The notes beneath the pieces are model-generated. The model ran no database searches, was not told the DNA's origin, and saw nothing but the letters and a program-made list of their open reading frames with translations. A stretch of 64,000 nucleotides of DNA from Hirsutella rhossiliensis (lineage: Eukaryota > Ascomycota > Sordariomycetes > Hypocreales > Ophiocordycipitaceae). Below are positions 11,736 to 22,341 of the stretch, piece after piece. Within the stretch, counting starts at the first letter, position 1, and the number at the start of each line of letters is the position of its first letter. The DNA lies in assembly GCF_020360975.1 (NCBI RefSeq), contig NW_025408669.1, positions 1,364,001 to 1,428,000 on the forward strand, read 5' to 3'. Both the position numbers and the translations under genes were made by a program.

Positions 11736-12761
11736 TTAGTCGACAATCTTCTTCTTGCCGCCAAGGCCAGACTTGACGCGCTTGGCGACGGGAGGGGTCA
11801 TGTGGTGCTGGGGGATCCAGCTCTCGTCGTAGGCCTTGCTGGCGCCCGTGGCGACGCCCGTGGACTCGGAGCCGGAGAGGGCGGCGTCGGCGTCGGCCGC
11901 CTTTTTGCTCTTCTTGGGCTGCTTGGCGCGTTTGGCCTGGGGGAACAGAGCCTCGATCCACGTCTTGTAGACAAAGTAGAGGGTGCCGGCGAAGGCGGCC
12001 GAGAGGACGACGTAGAGGAAGATGCTGCGCGGGCCATCTCTTAGCAGGGGGGGCAGGGGGGTGGGTATTTGTGTCCAGGAGGATGACGTACATCTGGGGA
12101 TCAAAGAAGCTAGTGGGAGCCTCGACAATGGCAGCGGTCTCGTTGTGGACGGGGATGCGGAAGAGGTTCCCCTTTGCATTGGTGATGACGGCCAGGATCT
12201 GGAGACGAACATCCTGCGGCTGCATGTCGAGGGCAAACGAGAAAGGAAAAGTCTTGGACTCGCCGGCCTCGACGGCCAGGTTGTACTGGACGGCGGTGAG
12301 GTTGCGCAGGATGGCCTGGTAGGCGGGGGCATCGTCGGGCAGCTTGGCGGTGGAGGTGAGGGCGCCGGCGAGGAAGGCGACGCTGATGGGCGCGTCCTCG
12401 TTGTTGGTCACCTCGACGAGGGCCTTTGTGGGGCGGCCGTTGACGAGGCGGACGCCGAGGATGTCGGCGTCGGGGAAGGTCGTCTTGACGCTGGCCGCGA
12501 GCTTCTGCGGGTCGCTGACCTTGGGCTCGGATGCGCCATCAGCCTAGACAGTTGCGCGCGCCAGCTGTAAGCCATCTGCCGCCGAGGTCTGGCGCGTACG
12601 AGGGACAGAAGAGCGACAGGAGCACCGTCACTCAATCAATTGCCCAGGGGAGCGGTGCATCGGAGTAGCCGTGCTTGGTGAAGCCTCTTGCTTACCTTGG
12701 ACGCGGCGCCCCAGACCTGCTGGGCGGCCAGGAGGGCGAGCAGAGACGAGGGGAAGAGCAT
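11736..12761 (-). CDS. IRC22: IRC22-like ER membrane protein (TRAP-alpha-like)
   Basis: Three exons on the minus strand, 12761-12696, 12543-12092 and 12039-11736, give about 273 aa. Intron 1 (152 nt) is GTAAGC...TAG; intron 2 (52 nt) is GTACGT...CTAAG and joins as DPQ-I-DGPRSIF. The protein has an N-terminal signal peptide (MLFPSSLLALLAAQQVWGAA), a lumenal beta-rich domain with NNEDAPISVAFL and NLTAVQYNL, one membrane segment (FLYVVLSAAFAGTLYFVY) and a basic, Lys-rich cytosolic tail ending GGKKKIVD. This matches the fungal IRC22 family, single-pass type I ER proteins related to the alpha subunit of the translocon-associated complex. The exact role is unknown; the name comes from a yeast recombination-centre screen. 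Confidence 0.87.
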
Positions 12762-13413
12762 GGCGACGGCGATATCGAGTCGACGACTCAGCGGGAGGAG
12801 GGTGGTCGAGGAGGCGGCGGAGGAGGGGGGAGGGGGATGGTGGTGAAGGGGGAGGAAGAGGCAAAGGAGGGCCTTGGAGATGGAGATGGAAGAAGAGCTA
12901 TGTGGCCTCTGTGCCTGTATGTACAGCTACTGCAACGAGAAGGGGAGGGGGAACCTGTCTGCCCGTTTTCAGAGCACCTCTCCTGTGGGTACCTTGGAAG
13001 TACATTGTACACGAGGTTAGATGCTTGAGCCTCTTTCTGGCCATCAAGTTATCAACAGCTATATACTCTCTCGACAACAAGCTTGATGACTTTGTTCCGA
13101 GCTTCAGTCACCATTCCTACCAACTCTTTCATTTACACTCTAGTCAAAATCGAAAGGCTACGTTTAAAGTCCAGCCCGCTGAAGACAGCATCTGCTCGAG
13201 CTCATCAACCGCTCTTGACTGACAAGACAGCCCTCATGGCATCGGCCAAAACATATTGAAAACAATGCCAATCCAGCATGAACCTCCCCCCGAGGCAACG
13301 CCGTTACCGCTGGTATCACAACAGGCCAAGGATGGCGACAATAGAGAGAGTAACCCAGAAAAAGAGAGAAAAACGGGGAGAAATCATAGCCGAGAGCCGC
13401 AACTTCGTCTCCC
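12762..13413. other. IRC22 promoter and MED5 3' flank
   Basis: These 652 bp lie between two tandem minus-strand genes. Purine-rich GAGG/GGAG stretches occur at about 12785-12890. No ORF here is credible. Confidence 0.5.
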
Positions 13414-16400
13414 TCAGCTCCCGCCCAAGTCCATGCCGTCCCAGCCGTTGAACATGTCCATGCTGGTGTCGATGCCTCCAAAGAGATCCCCGTCACTCGT
13501 CGTATCGAGGCCACCACTGCTTCCAGGCCCGCCCAGCCCCAAGTCCGACGACATGCCTCCCATCCCCATGTCCAGACTCACGCCATCGACCGCCATGGCG
13601 TCGCCTGGCACTCCCGCAGCCGCCGCGGCCATGGCGTCACTGAGCCCGCCCGACGCCCCGTTGAGGTCCAGCTGCGCTTGCAGCATGGCCTGCGGCTGCG
13701 GCAGCACCATCTGCGCCTCGACCCTCCGGTGGAGCCGAACGACAATCTCGGCCAGTGTCGCGTCCTTCTTCTGCAGCTTTCGGCATTTCTCCGCCTCCGA
13801 CTTGAGCACCTCGCGCAGTGTCAGCCGCCGCTGCGGCGCCGGAGCCATGGTCCCGGCCGCGTCCAGTAGGCTTGGCGCGGCGGCCGGCTCGTTGGTCACA
13901 TCTGGCGCGCACACCAATGCTGACACCACATCGTACACGACGCTTGCGCTCGCCGTCTCCGACTGATGCCGAATCTCTTCCACCATCATGCGAAGCACTG
14001 TACCAGTCCCGGCCATTCGACACGCCGCAATCATCTGTCGATGCGTGTACGGCGTCGGCATGATATTGAGTCCATGGTGCATGCTCCACTGCACAAGGGC
14101 TTGCACCGTATGCTTGACGGCGGCAGCGAGGCCTGTGCTCGAGCTGGTCGCCCACAACTCCAGCTCGCTCTGGTCGGCACCTCCCGTCCGTCGCGAGAGG
14201 GGCAGGTTGTCCTTGAGAGCGCGGAGAAGCGGCTCAATGTCCTGGTTCTTGGGATCTTGCTTCTGGTACGACCGCAGCGAAGACTCGAGCGGCTTGGCTA
14301 TTACGTTCTTCACCGACGTCAACATAGTACTCGCCTCGCCCGAGATGGAGCTGGGCAGCAGGATCAATTGCAGGATCTTGATGATGGACTTCTGCTCCTT
14401 CTGCTCCACCCAGAGATAGTCTGCCAAGAACCGGATCGCTGGCACTAACGACGGGAGCAGGAACGTGTCCACGACGTCTAGTGAGGCTCGGTCAGCTTAC
14501 CAGTCGTCCGTCGTCCTGTCTTGGCCCAGACTTACACTCTATACCGCTTTTGAGGCTCTCGTCATTCAGATAGCCGTGCGTGTAGGCGACCACAATGTTC
14601 TGAAAAATGGTCGCGACGAGGAGATAAAAGTCTTGGGGCGGGCACGATGCTATCAGATCGTCCGCAAGCCCCCCGGTCTCGCTGTCAAAGAGGCCATGGA
14701 TCCATCCGCCCACATGGCCGTTTTCTTGCTCCGTCAGTTCGCTCAGTCGACGGCTGAGATGCCCTCGACTCAGTATCTTGGCGACGCATGAGTCGGGCGA
14801 CGTGACGCCAATATCGGCGGCCGTCAACTTGTAGCGGCAGGCGTACGCGAGAACCAGCAACAATATGGCGCCGAATTCCTCGTAGATTGGCTGGTACTCG
14901 CCTTGGTCGTCGTCATATCTCCAGCCATCCAGGAGCTGACAGAGGGGCTCGAGGATGGCGGGCAGCTTCTCGAATAGCAGCAAGATGTCGAGGGACTGAG
15001 GTTTCTGGGCCAGCTGGCCGCACAGCAGCTTGAGCGACATGGTCTCCTTGCTGTTGCATAACTGGCGCATCAGCTAAAAGGAGTCAGCAACATAAAATAA
15101 CGAGGTTTGAGGGCAAGAAAAGCTACGTTACCTCGACGAGAGCCTGGCAAACAGCGCCGACGTTGCCGTCCATTTTGTCGAGTTCCCGGACCAAATCCTG
15201 AATTTTCTCCGGGTCAGACAGACAGCCTTGCACGAGCTTATCTTTGGAGTACTTCTCCAGAGATGGCTCGTACGACATGGACGTTTCCCCCAGTATCCTC
15301 TCGACATGTTCCCTATGAACCAGGCCGTGGAGGGCACAGGCGGTGCAGAACTCTTCTCTGACGCTCTCGGTGTACGGGTTGTTGCTGCGTGATTCGTCAA
15401 ACATGAGTGAAGCCGTGGGGAACACGCTCGTGTCGACTTGGTTGAGAGCCTCGGTGATGCAAAACTCAGACGAGGCGGTGGAGAACTGGGGAGAGAAGAG
15501 CTGGCAAAGAAGCAGAGGGACCTTGTTGATGAGGAATGAGCGTAAGAGATGAGCGTCTCTGGGGCCCTCGTGGCGAAACACAGCGTTGGCGAGGATATCA
15601 AACGACGCCAAGATGAGGTCGATGGCGCCTGACTGAGTCTCGCCCTATTTCGGTCGTCAGCCTTGAACCCATCGGCGAATAGGTAAAGAGGTGTTATACC
15701 TGATATCGGTTATGAGGAAATGACAGCAGCACGTTATCGTCAATCACCGGTCGTCCCGCGAGCTGGGCCATGCGTTAGCAGAGATGCTCGCCAGGGAGAT
15801 GGCACGCTTGGAAAAGAGAGTGGAAGATCTTGAGGAGATCTGGACGCGAGGATACGTACCGCGGCGTTCAAGTATACATAGAGCCCGGCCCGTGTGTTGG
15901 GGATGAGCATGTGTGGAATGACAAAGTTGTCGAGCCCGACGGCAGGATCTAGCAGCTCGTCCATGGCTGCGTTTGCGGCGGCCTGGTTTCTCTTGTCCAC
16001 TGGGTCCAGGCGGCCCAATATCTCGCTGCGAAAGACCTCGAGCCTTTCGACAAAACCGGGAGCATGTTGCAGGGTGTGCATGAAGCTTGACAGGCTCTGG
16101 GAAAGCTCCTTTCGCACGACTAGAGGACGAGTTTTCGTGAGAAACAAAGGACAATTACTGGCGCGATCACATGACCATACCTTTGGCGAACGGCTTGCTG
16201 ATGGCCTTGACGAGGGAAGGCGTCTCGACCAAGCGCAGAAGCAGGGGGACAAAGGCGGCGCGAGCCACGTCCATCTCGTCGCGGATCTGTGAATTTTGCA
16301 CTTGTCCCAGGACATCGGTTGTGAAGGCGGTAAAGGCTGAGTTGAAGAGGTTCATCCACTTGCACACGATCCTGACGAGGACCAGGGCGGCGCGCGTGTC

Positions 16401-16856
16401 GCGAAAGGCGGAGCCCTCGACGACAGTCTTGATGACGTGATAGAACATGACCTCTTCGGCCCACGATGAGCTCCTCCAGAGCCGCTTGTGCTCGGCCGCT
16501 TTTGTACCGTTCCCCCCAGTAGCGTCGCCATTCTGGGATTGCGGAGGCAGGGCGTGCAGCGAGGAGTACTTGTAGAGGGTCTGAAGGATTGACGGGGCGT
16601 CGACGTAGCCGAGCTGAGAGAGGACTTGGATGTAGGGTGGGATGCGCGGATCGAGGCTGACGTCGTTTGAAGGCTGCGGCTTCAAGAAGATATCGGCGAC
16701 GAAAATGGGGGCCAGGGGATGCTTGGCGTGGATGAGCGGGACGAACTGTTGGAAGCGGTCGGTCTCGAGGCGTTCCGAGATGCACCTGGATATAAAGTCT
16801 GACCAGTGGGCTACTGATTCGCGCAAAGCGCGTCTGCCCTGGGCGCTGGAGTCCAT
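13414..16856 (-). CDS. MED5: Mediator complex subunit 5 (Nut1)
   Basis: Six exons on the minus strand encode about 1037 aa: 16856-16181, 16119-15860, 15762-15700, 15644-15132, 15073-14536 and 14477-13414. All five introns are GT...AG and phase-consistent. The joins read as KVVRKELSQSL, YLNAALAGRPVI, NRYQGETQSG, LVELMRQLC and SGIEYVVDTFLL. The N-terminus (WSDFISRCISERLETDRFQQFVPL) and the all-helical body are typical of Med5/Nut1, a tail-module subunit of Mediator that couples activators to RNA polymerase II. The C-terminus is Gly/Met/Asp-rich. Exon 3 is only 63 nt. The length fits the family, usually about 1000 aa. It is in tandem with IRC22. Confidence 0.9.
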
Positions 16857-17473
16857 GGTCGAGGCGCGGATTGGGGAGACAGGTGGCGGCGCGGCGGAGT
16901 GCGACGGGGTTGGAAATGAGGCTATTCAGAAGAATAGAGGCCGCTATTAGTGGGAGCCGAGACGTGGGATGGAAACGAGGCCATCCGCCATGAGGAGGAG
17001 CGTGGCTGCGAGCGGCAGCTTCGGGCGAAGCGGTGGTCGCGTCCGGCGGGGATTGATTGCGCAATGGGGATGAAGGCGAGGAGAGTGAAGAAGGGAGGAC
17101 GTTTGGTGGTGAAGTCGGAGAGCCTGTCGTGGCGTCCCTCGTCCAGAGGTACAGGAAGGTACAGCACCGGTACCGACAGCGCGCACTGATTAACGGTTCT
17201 TATCTTATCTGCTGAAGCAGGAATAAATGGAGACATTGGTGGGGGAGCTGGAATGGGCTATCGAGTGCAGGTACAAGGAGATACCTGGTCGCAGTATCCG
17301 TACCTGCTTGAGTCGTCTGCTCACCGCCCGTTAACAGCGAGGCATCCTCTGGCACTGCAACGAGGCAGCCATCTATGAAACACCTACTGAAAAGAGGACG
17401 AGGGACGGGGGCGATTTGAGAGCCCAGGTCCCATGAAAGCCAGCCGCCAACGCCTACCGGGACCGTTACTTCT
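16857..17473. other. MED5 promoter region and SDR 3' flank
   Basis: This 617-bp stretch is between two tandem minus-strand genes. Nothing beyond short chance ORFs is visible. Confidence 0.5.
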
Positions 17474-18554
17474 TCAGACATTCCCCATGACCCCGGGTTC
17501 GATGCCCTCGAGAACGCCAGTCAGCTCGCCCCAGAGCTTGTCCATGACCCTCTCGCCCTCGTCCCCGGCCATGAGCGACGGCCACACGTGCAGCTTGCAA
17601 TTGGCCATCCACCGGCCGTGCGTCTCATCGTTGCTAAAAGCCGCCGCCATGAGCGTCCGCGACCCCACCTCGGCAGAGCGGCCAAAGACGGCAAATGCGG
17701 GCCCCATGGCCCAGTTGAAGGGGAAGGGGATGCGCCGGAACAGCTGTGTCCTGCAGAAGCCCGGGTCGAGCGAGTTGACGACGACGCGGCCCTTTCCCGA
17801 GGCGTCGGCGGCCTGGGCCAGCTTGCGCATCGCCATGAGCTGCATGAGCTTGGTGGTGTTGTAGCGCTCGTAATAGTTTCGGTTCACCTTGAGGCGGTTG
17901 AGCATCTCGTCGGCCCTCCTCTCCGGGAAGTAGGTCTGTTGCGGCCGCGTGTTAGCCATGAGAGACACCTGGGGCCAGGCCCACGCACCAGAAAGGCGCC
18001 GCCCGACGAGACGATGACGGCGTGTGGCGTCAGGTTGAAGCGGGTGCCCGTCCGGCGGAGGGTGGGCAGCAGCAAGACGGTGAGCAGCAAGGTCGAGATG
18101 ACATTGACCGTCACCATAGTCTCGTGGCCCTCGGACAGGGCCCAGTCAAAGGCGAGGACGCTGGCGTTGTTGAGGAGCACGTCGAGCCTCTCCAGCCGGG
18201 CTGCCCGGGCGGCAAACTCCTTGACGCTGTCGAAGGAAGCGAGGTCCAGCTGCCAGACGTCGATGACACCGAGGCGCTTTGTAGAGCCCTCGATGTCGTG
18301 TTGGGCGGCCTCGGCCTTGTCGACGCTGCGACATGCCAGGATCACCTTAGCAGCATTGAGGCGCACGAAATGGCGCGCGGCTTCGAGACCGAGGCCTGCG
18401 ATTGGGCGTCATTAGACTTGGTACACGAACTACGGATAGGGCTCGTCATTTTACCAGAGTTGGCGCCCGTGACGATTATGGTTCGGCCAGTGCAGTCCTC
18501 GTTGGGATACGGGAGCGTCGCAAACTGGCCCAACAGCGAGCCCAATAAAGCCAT
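17474..18554 (-). CDS. Short-chain dehydrogenase/reductase, retinol-dehydrogenase-like
   Basis: Three exons, 18554-18455, 18395-17989 and 17935-17474, encode about 322 aa. The introns (59 and 53 nt) join as GANSGLGLEAAR and GAFLTYFPERR. The Rossmann cofactor motif TGANSGLG (about residues 28-35), LLNNASVL (variant of NNAG), a Ser in VIVSSGG and the YNTTK catalytic Tyr-Lys pair are all present, so the enzyme should be an active NAD(P)-dependent oxidoreductase. The overall arrangement resembles fungal SDRs annotated as retinol dehydrogenase-like. The substrate cannot be told. In-frame sequence upstream of ATG 18554 has a presequence-like look (RAFSTSRAALKETR) but begins only at a GTG, so I kept the ATG. 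Confidence 0.88.
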
Positions 18555-19045
18555 TTGGCTGTGATACGGCCGAGTCTCCTTCAAGGCTGCGCGTGACGTT
18601 GAAAAGGCGCGATGGGATTTCTCGGGCCGCACATCTGTAAGTACCTAAGGTACCTAACCCACCTCCAATGGTTGCTAGTGGCTGTTGTTTCTACGTATTG
18701 ATCGCCCTGGGAGTCCGGCACTAACAATTGATTCGTGAGCCAACGGTCAGATATTCTCAAGTGCAAGGTACATACATCCTTTTAAACTCTAGGTACCTAC
18801 CGAGGTAGGTATCTTAGTAGTGGAGCAGAGGGTAGGTACTTCGCATTGTCCCCATCTACTATAGGTACCTACCTAGGTATCTACCTACATACCTGTACCT
18901 AAAGTATCCGGTATAGCGAAGTAGGGTTTATATACATAAATGCCTAATGCCTGAGGAACCCATATTGAGCAACCCCCGTCCCAAATCCTTGACAGCTCCG
19001 CAACGGCTTGTCTGCACCCATCGTCAGCGTTCAACAGCAGCAGCC
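18555..19045. other. SDR/unknown gene divergent intergenic region
   Basis: These 491 bp hold a dense cluster of TACCTA/TAGGTA words at 18788-18901 and nothing else recognisable. The flanking genes are transcribed away from it. Confidence 0.5.
18788..18901. repeat. Cluster of TACCTA/TAGGTA palindromic words
   Basis: Copies of CTAGGTACCTACC, GAGGTAGGTAT, GGGTAGGTAC, ATAGGTACCTACCTAGGTA and CTACCTACATACCT follow each other within about 115 bp. Several are self-complementary. The region lies roughly 145 bp upstream of the gene at 19046. Confidence 0.8.
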
Positions 19046-19660
19046 ATGCCTCCTCGTCTCGCATCGCAATTTCACCTTGCTCGGACACTTCCCATCAACG
19101 TGAACAGACTTTTCCTCTCTCGTAGAGCGCTCCACGAGGCAAAGGCGGATTTCATCACCCTCGACTCGAATGGATCCCCAACCACACGCAAGCTCGATAT
19201 TTTCATCGGGGACCCTCACGAAGCCGTCATCGCGTTCGATAAAGATGTAGGCTTTGCCATGAAATCTGCCATCGCCAAGAAGACAGGCATGTGCCACGTT
19301 TCAGATTCAGAAAAGATGCCCTTGACATTCTTCCACGCGTCTCGGCATTTTGCACATGGTACGTTTCCAGTTCGATGTCAGTATGGCCGAGTTAACGACA
19401 GCAAGGCGCCATACCATACCCGCGCATAGTCATCGAACGGGATCTCCCACGGCAGAACGCGACCGACACGAGTCCTGCAACCCTTTGGCTTTGGGGCGCT
19501 TCACACTCTATCACCCTCGATGGCACACCAGATTGTGAGTCCGTCCGTCCTTGAAGAATGATAGTTGCTTATTTGGTATTTAATAGATGCATTCGAGGTA
19601 ATCTCTAGAGAGAGTCACGAGAGGCTGAAAGGAGCAGCTGAGCTCCTGCGGAATAGGTGA
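19046..19660 (+). CDS. Unknown 163-aa protein, convergent with Doc-like gene
   Basis: I model three exons, 19046-19358, 19430-19534 and 19587-19660. Intron 1 is GTACGT...CATAG (71 nt) and intron 2 is GTGAGT...TTAATAG (52 nt). Joined, the frame stays open and reads HFAHVIERDLPRQ and LDGTPDYAFEVISRE before TGA. The protein starts MPPRLASQFHLART with basic and Ser-rich residues (a possible targeting sequence) and has two similar pieces, FITLDSNGSPTT and SITLDGTPDY. It ends in a charged helix, ESHERLKGAAELLRNR. No family is recognised. The stop is 155 bp from the stop of the Doc-like gene on the other strand. The splice model rests on frame and consensus only. Confidence 0.6.
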
Positions 19661-19815
19661 TGCGAGGGCTCGTACACTCCATGTGTCCCGGGAAGAAAAG
19701 GAAGGCCGGCGGCATGGTGTCACTGCTTTAGGGACAAAATAAATTTGCATTGTGTACCAATTAACAAGAGGAATACCACCCACGTCAGACTTGGTTCCTC
19801 CACTCGCTCTCTCGG

Positions 19816-20277
19816 CTAGCACTCCACAGCGTTCTTGCCATACTCTCTAATCTCCTCAGTCTCATCTTCCAATGGCTTCGCAATGCTGGCATAGTAGTTC
19901 CCCAGATGCTCGGCCGTCCACTCGCTTGTGGCAACAAGAACATGGGCATCGGCAAGTCCATTGTTGAGTTCAGTGTCTTCTTCGGCCATGGGCTCTTTCT
20001 GTAGCTGGTACCCGTTGATCTTGAGGAACATGTCTGCGGCGAAAAGAGCAGTCCGCTTGTTGCCGTCTTGGTATGGGTGGTTGAGAATCACCTTTTGAGC
20101 AAGGACTCCAGCCAACTGGAAAATGTCTGTTTGTCCGTAGTGTTTGTGGTTCATTGGTGAGCTGATGGCGGACTCTAGCATGGGAGACTGGCTCGGCGAC
20201 GATCTGGCGATATGCCTAATATGCAGCCTTTTGACTTGCCAAGCAGTGAGAAAACGGTATCTGATGGCTGAAGCCAT
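19816..20277 (-). CDS. Doc-type Fic domain protein (death-on-curing family)
   Basis: The intronless ORF encodes 153 aa from the first in-frame ATG (20277); the open frame extends upstream but only from a TTG. The Fic/Doc core lies at residues 50-100, with helix DIFQLAGVLAQKVILN, then the active-site loop HPYQDGNKRTA (H67, D71, N73, K74, R75) and FAADMFLKINGY. Lys after Asn is the Doc variant of the Fic loop; in phage P1 Doc this form transfers phosphate to elongation factor Tu rather than AMP. Position 69 is Tyr where Phe is usual. No Phd-like antitoxin and no inhibitory alpha-helix motif is visible in the protein. Doc-like genes are scattered in filamentous fungi and are thought to derive from bacteria; substrate and role here are unknown. 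Confidence 0.82.
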   Translation of the reverse strand: MASAIRYRFLTAWQVKRLHIRHIARSSPSQSPMLESAISSPMNHKHYGQTDIFQLAGVLAQKVILNHPYQDGNKRTALFAADMFLKINGYQLQKEPMAEEDTELNNGLADAHVLVATSEWTAEHLGNYYASIAKPLEDETEEIREYGKNAVEC

Positions 20278-21174
20278 GATGTGCTGATGATGCAAGAAAG
20301 AGGCAAACTGGGATGACCGAAGTCCGTTCGAGTTGAGAGCCCTTGGAGCCTGCCCGGATGGGGGGACTGTCTGCGACGCTAATGCAGGTCGAGGGAATAC
20401 TGGCCGATGATTGGCTTGAATCGAAATACGTATTTCCTTCCGCAAGAAAGCCGTCGGCAATGTTTGGTAAGAGGTGTCAAAACTTTAGCCCTGCGGCCTG
20501 CCTGACGAGGCACGCGCGGAAAAAAAACCCGCCCCGTCAGCATCTTGTCGCGGCGGCGGATGAGCTTTGTCGATGGGGCAAAAAACTAAAAATTTCCCCA
20601 TGCGACGCTATTCGTAAGTAAAAGAGAGCCTGCCTGTTCAAAATGATATGTTGATTGAAGCTGACGAAAGCGTAGGTAAAGCCTGTGCAAAGAGATTTCC
20701 TGGAGCCATTTCTTGATTGGCTGGCAGTCGCCATTTATGGGTCCTGCGCGTGACCTGACAAGCGGCAGCACCAAAGGCAAGAGGTAGAGAGAGGCAGCCA
20801 TCGGTAAGGTAAGGTAGGCAAGGGAGGGCGTAACAAGAGGTAACTTAGAAGCAGCGCGCCAGCTACCTACCTAGGTACCCATCCGTACTCCGTTCCGTAG
20901 AAAGTCGTCGGAATTAATTCTAGTACCCTGGTAGCTAAACGCATTCTCCACCGCCAACGCCTTCTGCTGCCTGGCAAGAGTCACGAAACATTGCCTTGAC
21001 GTCCCGCGAGCCTCGAGCCCTCAACTTGTGCAGCTTCTACGGAGCTTGCACTCATCTTCGGTCCAGTGTGCCCTTGCATCTCTGCCCTTCCAACTTGCTC
21101 TGTGGCTCGCTCCCAATAATCCCAACAAATCCGCCAAAACGCCACGCGCTCGAAAGTCAATCGCCTCGCGGCCC
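20278..21174. other. Intergenic region upstream of the Doc-like gene
   Basis: This 897-bp region holds the Doc-like promoter and the 3' flank of the AIF-like gene. A TACCTACCTAGGTACC word occurs at 20864-20879. No gene is seen. Confidence 0.5.
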
Positions 21175-22341
21175 TCACTTCTCAAACGTCGTCATCATCG
21201 TCTTCTTGCCCGCCGCATACAGCGGCGCATAGTTGGTGCCCAGGAACCGCCCCTTGGCATACCACACCAGCAGGCTGAACAGCCTCAGGCTCCCCATTTG
21301 GCCCGCCCCGCGGCTGCGGCCCAGCGTCACCGCCACCGTCTCCTTGGTCTGCGCCGTGTAGCCGGGCGACTTGCCGCCGTCGAGGTGCACCGGCAGCGCC
21401 TTGATCAGGTGCTTGGCCTGTGCCTCGGCCGCCTGCGCCTTGGACGCCTCGAGGTTACCCGCGTCGCCCATGACGAAGATGTCGTCGAAGCCCTCGGCCG
21501 TCAGCCGCCCGGTCTGCTTGATGTAGCCGCGCCCGTCGAGCATACTGGCCGGCGCAAACGATGTGTTGGGCGTCACCCCCGTCGCGGGGATGTACGCCTG
21601 CGCAGTGAGCGTCCGCGTGCTGCCGTCGGCGTGCCGCAGCTCCAGCACCGTGTCGCGGCCCGTCCGGCTGACCTTGGTCACGGTCGTGTTGGCGATGACC
21701 TTGACCTTGAGCTTGTCCAGCTCCGCCCTCGCCTGCTTCCTCACGCTCGCCAGCACGGGCGGCGCCAGGGGCAGGGTGTCGCCGTGGACAAAGTAGACGT
21801 CCTTGTCGCCGCTCTTTGCGTACTCGAAGCCGAGCTCGCCCGCCGTCTCGGTGCCCGTGGCGCCGCCACCTGCCACGACAATCGTCTTTGCGTCCTTGAT
21901 GTCGCTCTGCAGGCTGTGTAGCCTCTCCGACGTCTTCTCCGCCGTGTCGAGGAGCTTCCACGGCATGTTGTCCTTGGCCGACGCGCCCGTGGCGATGACG
22001 AGCGTGTGGTACGAGACGGAGCGGGTGCTTTCGGCCTCACCGAGCGCCACCGTGACCGTCTTGGCCGACGGATCCAGCGCGGTGGCCTTGCCGAGGACGA
22101 ACTCGAACTTGTCGGCGGGGTACTGGCCAAAGATGGAGTCCCAGGGGAACATGACCTTGTCGTCGGCCAGCTGGCCGGGGACCATGACGCGGGGGATGGC
22201 AATGGGCCAGTAGAAGTGGGAGTTGGGGGCGACGACGACCATCTTGAGGTCCTTGCGGGTGAGGACCAGGGTGCGCATCAGCTGGCGGATGAGGGGCGCG
22301 GCCGCGAGGCCGGCGCCGAGGATGACGATGGTCTTGGCCAT
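21175..22341 (-). CDS. AIF/AMID-like FAD-dependent pyridine nucleotide oxidoreductase
   Basis: Single exon, 388 aa. It starts with an FAD-binding Rossmann motif (TIVILGAGLAAAPL, residues 4-17), has a second NAD(P)H-binding motif (TIVVAGGGATGTETAGEL, about 153-170), the ATG motif (LVIATGAS, about 114-121) and a C-terminal FAD contact (DDIFVMGDA, about 289-297). This is the two-dinucleotide-domain layout of the class related to apoptosis-inducing factor homologue AMID/FSP1 and NDH-2 enzymes. There is no clear targeting sequence at the N-terminus. Hydrophobic residues near the C-terminus (LRLFSLLVWYAKGRFLG) could aid membrane attachment. The acceptor, perhaps a quinone, is inferred from the family only. 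Confidence 0.88.
   Translation of the reverse strand: MAKTIVILGAGLAAAPLIRQLMRTLVLTRKDLKMVVVAPNSHFYWPIAIPRVMVPGQLADDKVMFPWDSIFGQYPADKFEFVLGKATALDPSAKTVTVALGEAESTRSVSYHTLVIATGASAKDNMPWKLLDTAEKTSERLHSLQSDIKDAKTIVVAGGGATGTETAGELGFEYAKSGDKDVYFVHGDTLPLAPPVLASVRKQARAELDKLKVKVIANTTVTKVSRTGRDTVLELRHADGSTRTLTAQAYIPATGVTPNTSFAPASMLDGRGYIKQTGRLTAEGFDDIFVMGDAGNLEASKAQAAEAQAKHLIKALPVHLDGGKSPGYTAQTKETVAVTLGRSRGAGQMGSLRLFSLLVWYAKGRFLGTNYAPLYAAGKKTMMTTFEK

Noticed and set aside
18555..18632. Mitochondrial-like N-terminal extension of the SDR
   Set aside because: The frame begins with GTG and no upstream splice acceptor was convincing.
20278..20460. Longer N-terminus for the Doc-like protein
   Set aside because: The extension would need a TTG start; the first ATG is 20277 and keeps the whole core.
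21028..21921. 297-codon plus-strand frame
   Set aside because: Antisense shadow of the AIF-like gene.
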